From: Wolfiporia cocos
Lineage: Eukaryota; Basidiomycota; Agaricomycetes; Polyporales; Phaeolaceae
Direction of reading: 5' to 3'
Length of the DNA stretch: 64,000 bases
Assembly (NCBI GenBank): GCA_029448655.1
Contig: JACCLO010000016.1
Coordinates: 806,001 to 870,000, forward strand
The translations under genes were made by a program, and so were the position numbers. Shown one piece after another: positions 54,308 through 64,000 of the stretch (the stretch's first letter is position 1; every line of letters begins with the position of its first letter). The notes below the pieces were generated by a model. That model was not told the origin of the DNA. It did no database searches and worked only from the letters and a program-made list of their open reading frames with translations.

Positions 54308-56000
54308 TCATATTGTGTCCTTCGCCTTCTCTTCCAACAATCTGACGAGCCTCTGAAGTAACACCCCTTGAGTTTCTACCGTAGCCTTCAGCTCCGTTAT
54401 TTGCGAGCGTAGATCCCGTACTTCTGGATGTTGATCGTTGCTGATGCGACCTTCGTCTCTGCCATTTCTCCACATGCCTGCCGACTGCATAGATAAAGAC
54501 CGCTGCCGCGCGAGCAGAACTGGCGAGGACAGTGGGTCGGGTACAGAAGCGTTGAAGACCTCGTCCCGCAGCACCTGCCAGATCAGCGATCATTTAGCGA
54601 CAGAATGAACCCAGAATGGCAGCGCCGCGCACCTGGTCTTCCTTCATCATCTCCCAAACCATGCTGAATTCCCGGCCCAGGACGAATGTCGGGAGGGCGA
54701 TGAGGAGCAGCCCGAAGACGAGCAGCGGGAGCGTGATGAGACGTCCTAGGAACGAACGAGGGGTGATCTCGCCGTAGCCCACCGTTGTGATCGCTTGTGG
54801 CGTGCGTCGGTTAGTTTTGATACGTGATGCACGGTGCAGAACGCGCAGATCGGTGCCAATGCCACTCACTCACGATGACGAACCTGTATAGAATGTCATT
54901 ATGAGGTATTCGATCTGAATGCACTGAACTGGACGTACCATCCGGCTGCAGGGATGGACTGAAAACGGTGGGCTTGTGAGCGCTGTATCTTGAGCATGAA
55001 TATCTGGAAAGCGTACCGCAAATTGGCTCGGGTCGCCGTCTGAATTGATGAATGTGCCAAGAACTTCGTCCCATGTACCGCGCTCGGCGAAATATCTGTA
55101 GCAGGTGGTGAGTTTTGGTGGGATACTCGTCAAAAGTCGGGTTGGCGCACAGCAGTGTACTGAATACGACCAAGACCATTGCAACGAAGAAGGATAGAGC
55201 GAGTAGCGCGTGCTGTGAGCGGCGGAACGAGAGGTACATTACTTCTATTGTTCTGAAGAGAGAAGCTGTTAATCCTAGAACCATCTTGTCGTGACAGGAG
55301 CCCGTACAGGAGAATGGTGTTGTTATAACGGAACGGCCGGAAGACGCGCAGTAAACGAAATGTGCGCAGGATTGTGAACCTGAAGAAAACTGACTGTATC
55401 TCGTCAAGTCAAGCAGACAGGAGAGGGCGCGGGACCTACGGTGTCCTGGCGCAAGGCTGTTTCAATGTAGTAGGGCAGGATACCCAAGAGGTCGATTATA
55501 CCGAAAAATGCTGAAGGGGTGATGTGCATGAGATTTGAGCCTCCATTGGTGCCCTGACAAGCGGACTTACATCCAAACCATCTCAGAAATGTCCACAGTC
55601 CTGCAGAGTGTGCAACACATCTCGCGATATATTCTACAGTAAACAGGACGACAAGCGCAGTCTCAAGTCCAAACCACACTTGAGGAGGGATGGAATGGAA
55701 GGACGGGATCGTCTCCAGCACAGTTACTACAGCAGAAATGACAATCAAGGATGTGGTCACGACGTGAATAATGAATGCAGACTGGGAGGATGTTGGCCGT
55801 TCCAGCAGCATGTATACGTGTCTCCTCCATAAGGGATAGATTTGGTTGACGTGCGCGTCGTCCATGCTCTCGAAGGAAGTGACATGCGGGAACACCTCGC
55901 GCTCAGGAGAATCTGGGGTCGGGGAAACGGGAACGTAGCTGGGCTGTGAGGACGATGCTACGGGAGAGCGTAGTCGGGCCAGAGGTATTGAGTCCGACAT
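54308..56000 (-). CDS. Voltage-gated potassium channel (Kv/Shaker type)
   Basis: Plasma-membrane or vacuolar K+ channel subunit with six transmembrane segments. S1 is in AFIIHVVTTSLIVISAVV, S2 in LETALVVLFTVEYIARCV, S3 in AFFGIIDLLGILPYY. S4 carries five regularly spaced Arg (ILRTFRLLRVFRPFRYNN, about 55375-55320). S5 is LALSFFVAMVLVVFST. The pore filter reads TITTVGYGEITP, and S6 is ITLPLLVFGLLLIALP. A C-terminal coiled coil (LRSQITELKATVETQGVLL) may tetramerise. There is no T1 domain. The filter ends GYGE rather than the usual GYGD. Start ATG 56000 (MSDSIPLARL) is preferred. Upstream ATGs at 56096 and 56198 are in frame, but the latter lies inside the tRNA gene. Confidence 0.9.
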
Positions 56001-56150
56001 CCGAAAGTGCCAGGGACGCGCTTGCTTGGTGCCAGCTAACAGCGAGGTAGAGTCGGGGCAGGGCAGTGTTACCGCCACTCTGGCGCTCGGGGTCATGTGA
56101 AATGGAGCGACACGATCAGCTGCGCGTTGTGACACAAAACAGGGACAAAA

Positions 56151-56228
56151 TGCACTAAGCGAGAATCGAACTCGCGGCGGGTCGAAATCAAATGGCAACG
56201 ACCCAGGTTACCACTACCCCATTAGTGC
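56151..56228 (-). tRNA. tRNA-Gly (GCC) with 7-nt intron
   Basis: Acceptor GCACTAA/TTAGTGC pairs fully (56228-56222 with 56158-56152). Anticodon loop TTGCCA plus a 7-nt intron (TTTGATT) plus T; anticodon at 56196-56194. T-arm GAGTTCGATTCTC is identical to the other copy. Without the intron the mature length is 71 nt, the usual size for fungal tRNA-Gly. Confidence 0.88.
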
Positions 56229-56731
56229 TTACACTGTAGGCTACTAATATTCTATTCAGGTGTTTCACGGAGACTTGGCCAGCGACGCAGCTGCGAATGT
56301 CGACTTGATGACAGCTTAGTACTGCTGCATGAGTCAGAGATAAATCTTGTACCGCAGCGCCTATCTGATCATCTGCGCAGCTTTCGAGTTGCTCAAAGGC
56401 ACCGCGGCTTGGGCTTATAAGGCGGCTGTTCTGCGGCTCTACCTCGTGTACTTGCACCTAAGCCAGCCGTCGTTCCCTAGTCAACTCGTACCGTCCCACT
56501 TTGGTGAGTGGTGAGCAGTCTTGATGCTATTGGTCCGGTGGCATCAAGCGGTACGGATCGCCTCTGGAACCTGCGCTCTGAGGGAACGGGGTGCGGTCAA
56601 GATCGCCAGACCAGTTCGTAAGGTCTCGAACTTGATCTGGGGATCTTATTCCGATCCTTGACTGGCTGCAGTTTCCCCATCGTTTGTTGACACGGGGATG
56701 TTTGTTATCAGCCACACAGTTAGAAGCTACC
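56229..56731. other. Intergenic region upstream of the Dicer gene
   Basis: 503 bp without a supported gene. It carries the promoter of the Dicer-like gene. No clear TATA box or repeats are seen. Confidence 0.4.
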
Positions 56732-59700
56732 ATGGGCGATCAGAATGCGACCACAGCATCGGATGTCATGCACACGCGCGGATACCAACAAGAACTTCTC
56801 GAGGAAAGTCTTCGCATGAATTTGACTATTGCGCTTGATACTGGGTCTGGAAAAACTCACATTGCCGTGCTGAGAATGAAGCTCGAAGCAGAGCGTGCAC
56901 CAAACAAGGTATGTTGGAACTTGAATGGCGTGATCTGTATTACTGCACTGAACAAATTAGGTTTCATGGTTTCTCGCTCCTACGGTCGCTCTAGTTGAAC
57001 AGCAATGTGAGGTCATAAAGAAAGCCATTCCCGTCTCAGTTGGCAGCATATCTGGGGCATCAGAGCCTGATCAATGGAAGGATCCCAATTTGTGGCGTCG
57101 TGTTTTGAGCACGCATCGCATCATAGTTTCGACTCCTCAAGTCCTCCTTGATGCCCTTGGACACGTGCGTAAAACCTTGACACTTTCCCTGACTTGTTGT
57201 TGATCTTGTCTTTGCTAGAGCTATATTGATCTAGGACGTGACATTGGTCTACTCATATTCGATGAGGCGCATCATGCAGTCTCCAAGCATCCGTACAACA
57301 TGATTATGCAACAATTCTACTTCAACCTACCCGCTCGCTCTTTTGCAAACGACCCCGGCAGGGTGCGCCCCATGATTCTTGGTCTCACCGCTAGCCCTAT
57401 CTATGGCGGCAACGTGGATAGTTCTTTCCTGTGCGTTTCTTTGATTCATATCACGTTGCCATCATACATCTGACGCATGCCTTATGCAGAGCGCTTGAGC
57501 GGAATCTCGATTGCACTATTCGATCTTCTCGCTTGAATCGTGAAGAACTCTCTCAACATGTGCACAGACCGGTGTTCAGACACCTCATCTATGCCGCTTC
57601 CCCGTACTTCTACGACAACGTGCCATCATGGAACTGTCGCTCTCTCAAACTAGTGGTTGATAACTTGAATATCGAAAACGATCCTCACGTACGATCCCTG
57701 CGCGCACAGCTTGCAAAAATGCCCCCTGGCGATCAGCGCAGACGGATCGATCAGAAGCTTTCCAAGACAATCGACAAGCAGGACACATTCTGTCATCGAG
57801 GAATGAGGGACTTTCTTAGGGCCGCGCAAGAGATTTGTATGGACCTCGGGACATGGGCCGCTGACTGGTATGTCGTGAGGGTCATTGAGCAAGCCCAGCG
57901 CATGGCCAATCCGTACAACAACATCATGTCTACCTGGCAAGAAAGCGAGAAAAGATACCTGCTCAACACCCTAGCGAAGGTAAATTATATCGAGGCGTCG
58001 CACGATCAGGAAGAGATCAGGAAGGGGCTCTCCTCAAAGGTTTTGACTCTGGTGGACTGCTTGGTAGGAGAGGAGCAGGAATTTCGTTCCGACGGCGAGT
58101 CTTACAGCGGACTCGTATTTGTCACCCGTCGAGATACCGTCATCGCACTGGCGGAGGTTCTTACACGAGTGGCAGAAACAGCACAGCTATTCAGGGTTGG
58201 CTGTCTCCTTGGCACTTCGACGAGTGCAAGGCGACACTCCTTCCTGGACATTACCCGAGACATGGTCAAGGATTCGCACCTAGAAACACTGGACGAGTTC
58301 AGGAGTGGCGACAAGAATCTCATTGTGTCTACCGCAGTTGCAGAGGAGGGTATTGATATTCAAGCCTGTGGCAGCGTCATCCGCTTTGATCCCCCTCCTA
58401 ACGTTGTCGCGTGGGCCCAAAGCAGGGGCAGAGCCAGGCGAAAACGCAGTCGGTTCACTTTACTGTTCGATGATCAAAGTGAACACCGAAAATTGATCCA
58501 GCAGTGGGAGACGGCGGAAGCACGCATGATGGAGTTGTACACCGATCCGAACAGATCCACACAGCTGTTCGATGACGAGGACGACGAAGATGACGCTACG
58601 GTTCAATACACGGTGCCATCCACAGGGTCAGTACTTCCATTTTAACGTTCATCCAGGTTACTGAGATTGCTTTGTAGAGCTATCCTCACGTTGCATTCCG
58701 TCACCAGCCACCTTAATCACTTCTGCAGCATTCTACCCAATTCTTCTTATAGCGGGCAGCTTGCGTACTACGAGCTTGACCCTCCCGAATACCCGGATGA
58801 TTGGCATGCACAACGGCAAGGGTCATTTACTTATGCTGGTCCATGGGGAGCGACAGTGGTCCTACCGCGAACAGTGCCAAAGCAGTAAGTACCCTCAATG
58901 ACATGCTGCACGGCTACTGATGAGGGTCTTCCAGTTTACGCACTTTCTCCGTACCGAGAGAATTCAAAAGTAAACGCGCGGCACAGAAACATGCAGCATT
59001 CAAAGCCTACGTTGAGCTGCACAAAGCAGGACTGCTGAATGACTATTTACTGCCGTTGACCAGCGCCATCGAACCCGACGGTGGCGAAGAGGTCAAGAAG
59101 CTTCTCGAGGACATCGAGAAACGGGCGGGCATGGAGCAGGTCGCCGTTCAAATGGATCCTTGGGCCCCTAAATCTGCCGAGGAACTTTGGTGGCGTACGG
59201 AGCTTGTCATCGAGGGTCTTCCCGCCTTGCGTATGTTCACTCGTAATCCTATCCCCAATCTTACAGAGGAGGAGCTGCCTACCCTTCACATTCCCGGACA
59301 ACCTCCGCTTACGGTCCACATCCAACCTCTCCAGTCGACTGAACAAGAATCAGCCGTCATTGAGCGCGCTCGACAGTACACGCGGCGCATGTTCGCGTCC
59401 CTCCACAGCGCCTTCATGACCCCAGATGAAATTGCGTACGGCTACCTCTTCCTGCCGGAAAGCGAGGGCAAGGATGAACCCGCATGGAACAGCAGACGGC
59501 AGTGGCAAGGTGATCGCGTCGCTCGTATGGAGGTTCGACGGTTGGAGGAGGTTCGACGGTTGGAGAATGCGAGTAGGGCGAACGCCGAGGTGTTGGGTAA
59601 GCAATACAACTATCCCGACGACTTGGCCTTGGTACGCCCAAACCACAAGTTTGGCAAGGCGCTGCGTTTCGTCGGCTGGCAGCATGAGCGTCTTTCTGCG

Positions 59701-61464
59701 GAGGAGGAAGCTGACGTTATAGAAGAATTCGAGGGCTTCCCGGACGCCCGTATCGTCTACCCGCTGCTTAAAGTCAAGCCGTTCCCTCAGCGTGCAGACT
59801 TTCGGATCCCTCTCGGGTCGCTGACTGAAGCGCTACAACATGAGGAAGCATATTACATCCTTCCCCAATTCGCCATCATCGATCTGATTTCCAAAGATGA
59901 CGTGCAATATGCCATGCTCCTACCCTCCATTCTTAGGTCTCTCGCAAACACTCTGACGGTTGTCTCTCTCCGCGAGTCACTGTTCAGGGAATCTACCGTG
60001 GCTCAAGTTCCATTCAACCTCCTCACGACAGCGATCACCGCCCCCGTAGCGCAGGAGCGAGTCCACTACCAACGGTTGGAGACGTTAGGTGATACGGTTT
60101 TGAAGTATGTGACTAGCATACAGCTTTTTGCAGATCATCCCCTGTGGCATGAAGGTTACTTGGCCAGGAGAAAAGATCACGCCGTTTCCAACGTTGAGCT
60201 GGCCAGACAAGCAATCTCCCATAGTCTCTACCAATGGATTATCCGAGATCGCTTCGTGCCTCGGAAATGGAGGCCTCGTCGTTTCTTTGAACCAACCCCT
60301 ACGAGCTCACAGGTTGACACGAATGATGAAGATGAACAGCAGAAGAAAAAGAAACAGTCTCAGGCGCTATCCACGAAGATGTTGGCTGACGTCGTCGAGT
60401 CCTTGATAGGGGCCTCCTATGAACACGGCGGATTCGACCTTGCAGTCGACTGCGTCGCAAGGTTCGGCCTTGGGCTGACCTGGAAGAAAGTTCCCGCCCA
60501 TATCGAATCAGTTTTAGCAGGCGTAGAGGATCTGGAGGATCCACCGCAACAGTTGTCCCTCGTTGAAGATATGCTCGGCTATCGCTTTGTTCACAAGTCG
60601 CTCCTCATACAGGCTCTTACACACGCCAGTTACCACGGCGAGTTGGCCACAATGTCCTACGAGCGGTTGGAGTTCCTGGGTGATTGTGCCTTAGACATGA
60701 TAGTAACGGACTACCTCTATCATGCTCCCGGCAAGAACTACAAACCCGGGCACATGCATATGCGCAAGGAAGCGCTTGTCAATGCACACTTCCTTGCATA
60801 CCTCTGCCTGAGGACGTATACCGTCATGGAGGCGAACATGCCGATGTGGACGCGTGGGGAGGGTGTGTTCGTGACATCTGAGAAGCAGAAGATCTATCTC
60901 TACAAGTGCCTGATGCACTCAAGCTCGCGCGTGCTCGAGGACCAGAATGTCGCGTTTGCGCGCTACGAGCGGAGCGGACAAGTCATCGACGAGGCGTTCG
61001 CGAACGGAACAATGTATCCTTGGGCTGCGCTCACTAGCCTGCAGTCGCCCAAGTTTGTCAGTGATATGCTGGAGAGTCTGCTCGGCGCCGTCTTCATCGA
61101 TTCATCGGGCAACTTGGACGCAGTGCGCTCCGTCCTGTGGAAGCTGGGCTTCATCAACATCATGGAGCGGCTCGTCGGGATTGAAATGGACGTTCAGCAC
61201 CCAATCTCGCGCCTCACTATTTGGGCGGATTCCCAAGAGCCGAAGAAGAAGGCGAAACTCGATGTGCAGAAAGCAGATGGGAATGTCTCTTGCACGGTAC
61301 TCCTAGACGACGAAGAGGTTGTAACGATCACGGAGAAGTATAGGTCTAGGGCTAGCCAGGAAGAAGTCCGCTTCACTGCAGCAGAGCAGGCAATCAAGAA
61401 ATTGCGGGTTCTGGAGGACGATGACGACGGGTGGGGCGATGATGTTCCTGACTACGACTGGTGA
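56732..61464 (+). CDS. DCL: Dicer-like ribonuclease
   Basis: Cuts long dsRNA into small RNAs for RNA interference. Order: DExD/H helicase with Walker A ALDTGSGKTH (about 56838) and DEAH (57261-57272, LLIFDEAHHA), preceded by SWFLAPTVALVEQQ and followed by LGLTASPIYGG; helicase C-terminal domain ending in AQSRGRARR (about 58410); Dicer dimerisation domain (LHSVTSHLNHFCSILPN, 58690-58740); no recognisable PAZ; RNase IIIa with RLETLGDTVLKY (about 60075) and MLADVVESLIGA (60380); RNase IIIb with ERLEFLGDCALD (about 60662) and VSDMLESLLGA (61060). A short C-terminal dsRNA-binding-like segment ends GDDVPDYDW. Both RNase III sites keep the acidic residues. Five short introns; the last exon starts near 58935. 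Confidence 0.95.
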
Positions 61465-61678
61465 AGTTTCGGGAGGACCATGACTGGTAAGTTTTGGTAT
61501 TAGACATGGATGCAGCCCTACCATATACCGGTAGGATGTAACACTACCCGGAAAAGGTTCATCCTTCAAGACGGTATTTATAACGGAAGCGCGCTATGTT
61601 ACCTATGCATTACATTCCGGCCACATACCATATCATTCATCAAGTAAATACATACTAAGCATCGAGGGTCCAATGCGC

Positions 61679-63756
61679 TCAATGTTCTGTCTCTTCCCAA
61701 GTCCTTCCGATGGTCTTAACCAGATCATCCTCGGTGACCGGCTTGCCGCTCGTGTAGTACCCGGACGCAATCTTCGCATCGATCTCCACGCGCGAGTCGG
61801 GTGGAAGGAGATATGCTGCGAGGCGAACCGGTGAATTTACTATGCAAATTGTGCATCGAGCACAGATCCGACTCACCAGGAATGTCGTAGCGCTTGTGTA
61901 TCGGAATGCCCGACTGTACAATCGCATTGTACTTCCTGCAAGCATACCGAGGATATTAGCCATCCGCTTATTGCGGGACATGCGGTGTTACGCACATGTC
62001 GCTCATCGAGACCATGTTGTCAATCTTCTTGATACCAAACCAGTGCAACACGTCGGGCATCAGCGCCTGGAAGCGCATGTCCTTGACTCCAGCGATGAGC
62101 TCTGTCGCCTTGAAGTACTTGTCTGCAGAGTCTCCGCCACGCTTGCGCAGGTTGTATACGAGGTACCTGTGCTAACATTAGCGTTGACTTTGGGTGATAT
62201 TTGCATGCGGAACGCACTTGGTGACTTCGCCGAGAGCGCGACCTTCTTTGCGGAAGTAGACGACGAGACCAACTCCGCCACGCTGCGCGCCCCGCACACA
62301 CTCCTCGATAGCGTATGTCAAGTATGGCTTACAAGTGCAGATGTCCGAACCGAAGACATCGGAACCGTTACCTGCGGAAATTATCAGTCGTGCCCTATCT
62401 GCGGGGGGCTGCAGAACACAAATGAGAGAACTCACATTCGTCGTGCACACGCAATGTGAGCTCTTTGGTCTCGTCGGACAAGTATGCAGGGTTTCCGACT
62501 GGTACCTCCCGTCAGTAACTCCACGTAGATGGGTCAGCGGATTGACCTACATATGTAGGCGGTCAGGTTACCGATTGGAGGCAAAAAGACCTTGATGTCT
62601 GGGCGCGTGATGAGCTCCGGATACATTCCTCCGGTGTCCTCAAAGAGTGCGCGACGCAGCAAGCCTTCAGAACTACGGATGCATGAGCCTCCTTAGCCTG
62701 CGGCTATCACAGAATGGCTTACATGCCAAATCGCTCTGCAACACCAGGCAGATATACCAGACCGGCTCAACCGCAGCCTTGTTGATCGCGATTTCCACTC
62801 CAGAGTCTGCAGTACTCTGGGTCCCATCCGGGTTCAGCAACGGCAGGCTTTTCTTCAGGATCTTGCCGTCCACGGTCAGGTTGCCCTTCCTCGCCACCTC
62901 GTCAATCTCGCTGAGCTTGAGGTGCCCCCTCGTCACGGCAATACTTGGGCGCACATCAAGGCCCAGCTCCTCCAGTTCCTTCCTGAACACTTGCGGCACG
63001 ACGTGCCCCCAGGGGTCAAAGCTGACGATCTTGGTCGGGTCGGACCACGAGGGCTGCGGGGGGATGGGCACTGAGGGTTCGGTCTTGGAGTAGTCCGGCT
63101 TGTGCGAAGGCGCGAGGGTGCCCATCGCAATGGCGAGAGCGCGGTAGATGGAGTAGGAGCCGGAGTGCGCACCGAGGGCGTTGCGCTGCTTGATGGAAGA
63201 CGTGAGGCGCGAGCAGATGACGGGCCCGCGAACGGAGGGTCGGCAGCACCCCAGACGAGTGGGTAGGGCTTGATCCCGTGCTGGTCAGGGTAGGCTGTCC
63301 GTACGTCAGCATGGATGTACGGAAGCCAGAGCGGTCACGGTCTCCTGTGCGCAGGATGTCCTAGAGGCTGGGATGTACTCACTGGTCAGCAGAACCCGCG
63401 ACGGGTACAGCAGCTTCTCCCGCTCCTTGTCTGTGAGCACCTTATCCGACGTTACGCCATCCGTGCCAGCTGGCGGCGGCGACTGTGCAATGACTTCGCT
63501 GGCCGCGATGCCAGACAGCGACCCCTCTGCACGATTGCCGGTGATTGAGATACCATTGCTCCTTGGGGACGACACAGGGCTCACAGGCCCGTTCGTCAAT
63601 GCATCTAGCTGCCCGACATCGTCAAAGACCCTGTGCCGGACATGGTCGGCGACGGTGACGACATACCTTGGCTTGAAGCGCCTGCTGAGACACTTGCAGC
63701 GCCTCAAGCTGGCTCAGGATCTGGGTGAGGACCGCATCCGAAAGAGGTTGGGACAT
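61679..63756 (-). CDS. URC1: GTP cyclohydrolase II-like protein of the URC1/urg1 type
   Basis: The fungal family has an added N-terminal domain before the GTP cyclohydrolase II core. It takes part in the URC uracil-degradation pathway (Lachancea kluyveri URC1) and is uracil-induced in S. pombe (urg1). The core has the zinc motif HDECNGSDVFGSDICTC, matching CX10CXC of GTP cyclohydrolase II, and VVYFRKEGRALGEVTKYLVYN with the catalytic region. The N-terminal domain has VWGAADPSVRGPVIC, GSYSIYRALAIAMG and VSFDPWGHVVPQVF. Six to eight introns; start ATG 63756 (MSQPLSDAVLTQIL), stop 61679-61681. A riboflavin role (RIB1) is less likely because of the N-terminal domain. Confidence 0.85.
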
Positions 63757-64000
63757 GGTGGGAGGATAGAACGGGCTCGGAGCGCTATCAGCACTCTTTA
63801 TACGTATACCCTAGCGCAAGGCGACTGTCTACGGCGACTGCAGGCTGGGTGGCACGATAGCAGCTGATGTCCTCGTGCCTGCCTGGACCCGGGCAATGAT
63901 TATTCGTTTGTTATCTCATTCGACCCCTGCTTGCCCCTTCATTCCAGCATTCTGACTCGACTCTGGTCCGGCGTTGAACGATAGGATGATCATCGTTGCG
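63757..64000. other. Right edge, upstream of the URC1-type gene
   Basis: The last 244 bp hold the promoter region of the minus-strand gene. No ORF with recognisable content is seen before the window ends. Confidence 0.4.

Noticed and set aside
56001..56198. Longer N-terminus for the K+ channel from 56198
   Set aside because: It would run through the tRNA-Gly gene at 56151-56228. The similar peptide near 54130 is the other tRNA read in frame.

Overview
This window is from a filamentous fungus, most likely a basidiomycete (Agaricomycetes). The grounds are dense protein-coding genes broken by many short introns of about 50-70 nt, intron-bearing tRNA genes, a fungal Dicer-like protein, FACT subunit Pob3 without an HMG box, alpha-actinin, a Mob2-type activator, and chromodomain Ty3/gypsy retrotransposons. 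The species cannot be told from the sequence alone.

Positions 1-9256 are mobile DNA. A long LTR on the minus strand (72-1166) leads into an element whose body runs off the left edge. Next to it lies an apparently intact, recent Ty3/gypsy element (1251-9256) with 542-bp LTRs that differ at one base. It encodes Gag, a Pol with a complete dUTPase inserted between protease and reverse transcriptase, a chromodomain integrase, and a third ORF with zinc knuckles in another frame over the end of pol. In both elements the site next to the LTR is complementary to the predicted 5' end of the element's own transcript. This is the hallmark of Tf1-type self-priming.

9257-18397 holds a methylcitrate dehydratase gene (prpD), cofilin with a first exon that is only the start codon, a small mitochondrial-type membrane protein, and an intron-containing tRNA-Lys, separated by long non-coding stretches. 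18398-33297 holds a non-RD protein kinase with a long disordered tail, an Mlp1/TPR nuclear-basket protein, Mob2 and a DCAF4-like WD40 protein. 33298-36774 is gene-poor.

36775-56000 holds an RA-PH adaptor-like protein, Pob3, alpha-actinin, a polytopic membrane protein with suspected frame damage, a homeodomain-like protein with a non-canonical recognition helix, phosphopantothenoylcysteine decarboxylase (CoA synthesis), a conserved helical protein, and a voltage-gated K+ channel. The channel gene is bracketed by two tRNA-Gly(GCC) genes in opposite orientation. 56732-64000 holds a Dicer-like enzyme and a convergent GTP cyclohydrolase II-like gene of the URC1/urg1 type.

The host genes are ordinary housekeeping or regulatory genes with no obvious cluster. 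Several serve the actin cytoskeleton and polarity (cofilin, alpha-actinin, Mob2, RA-PH protein), but they are not linked by operon-like logic. The most notable unit is the self-priming, dUTPase-bearing, three-ORF retrotransposon, which shares the window with a Dicer gene whose RNAi pathway could in principle restrain it. Exon joins were made by eye from GT-AG sites and reading-frame continuity.
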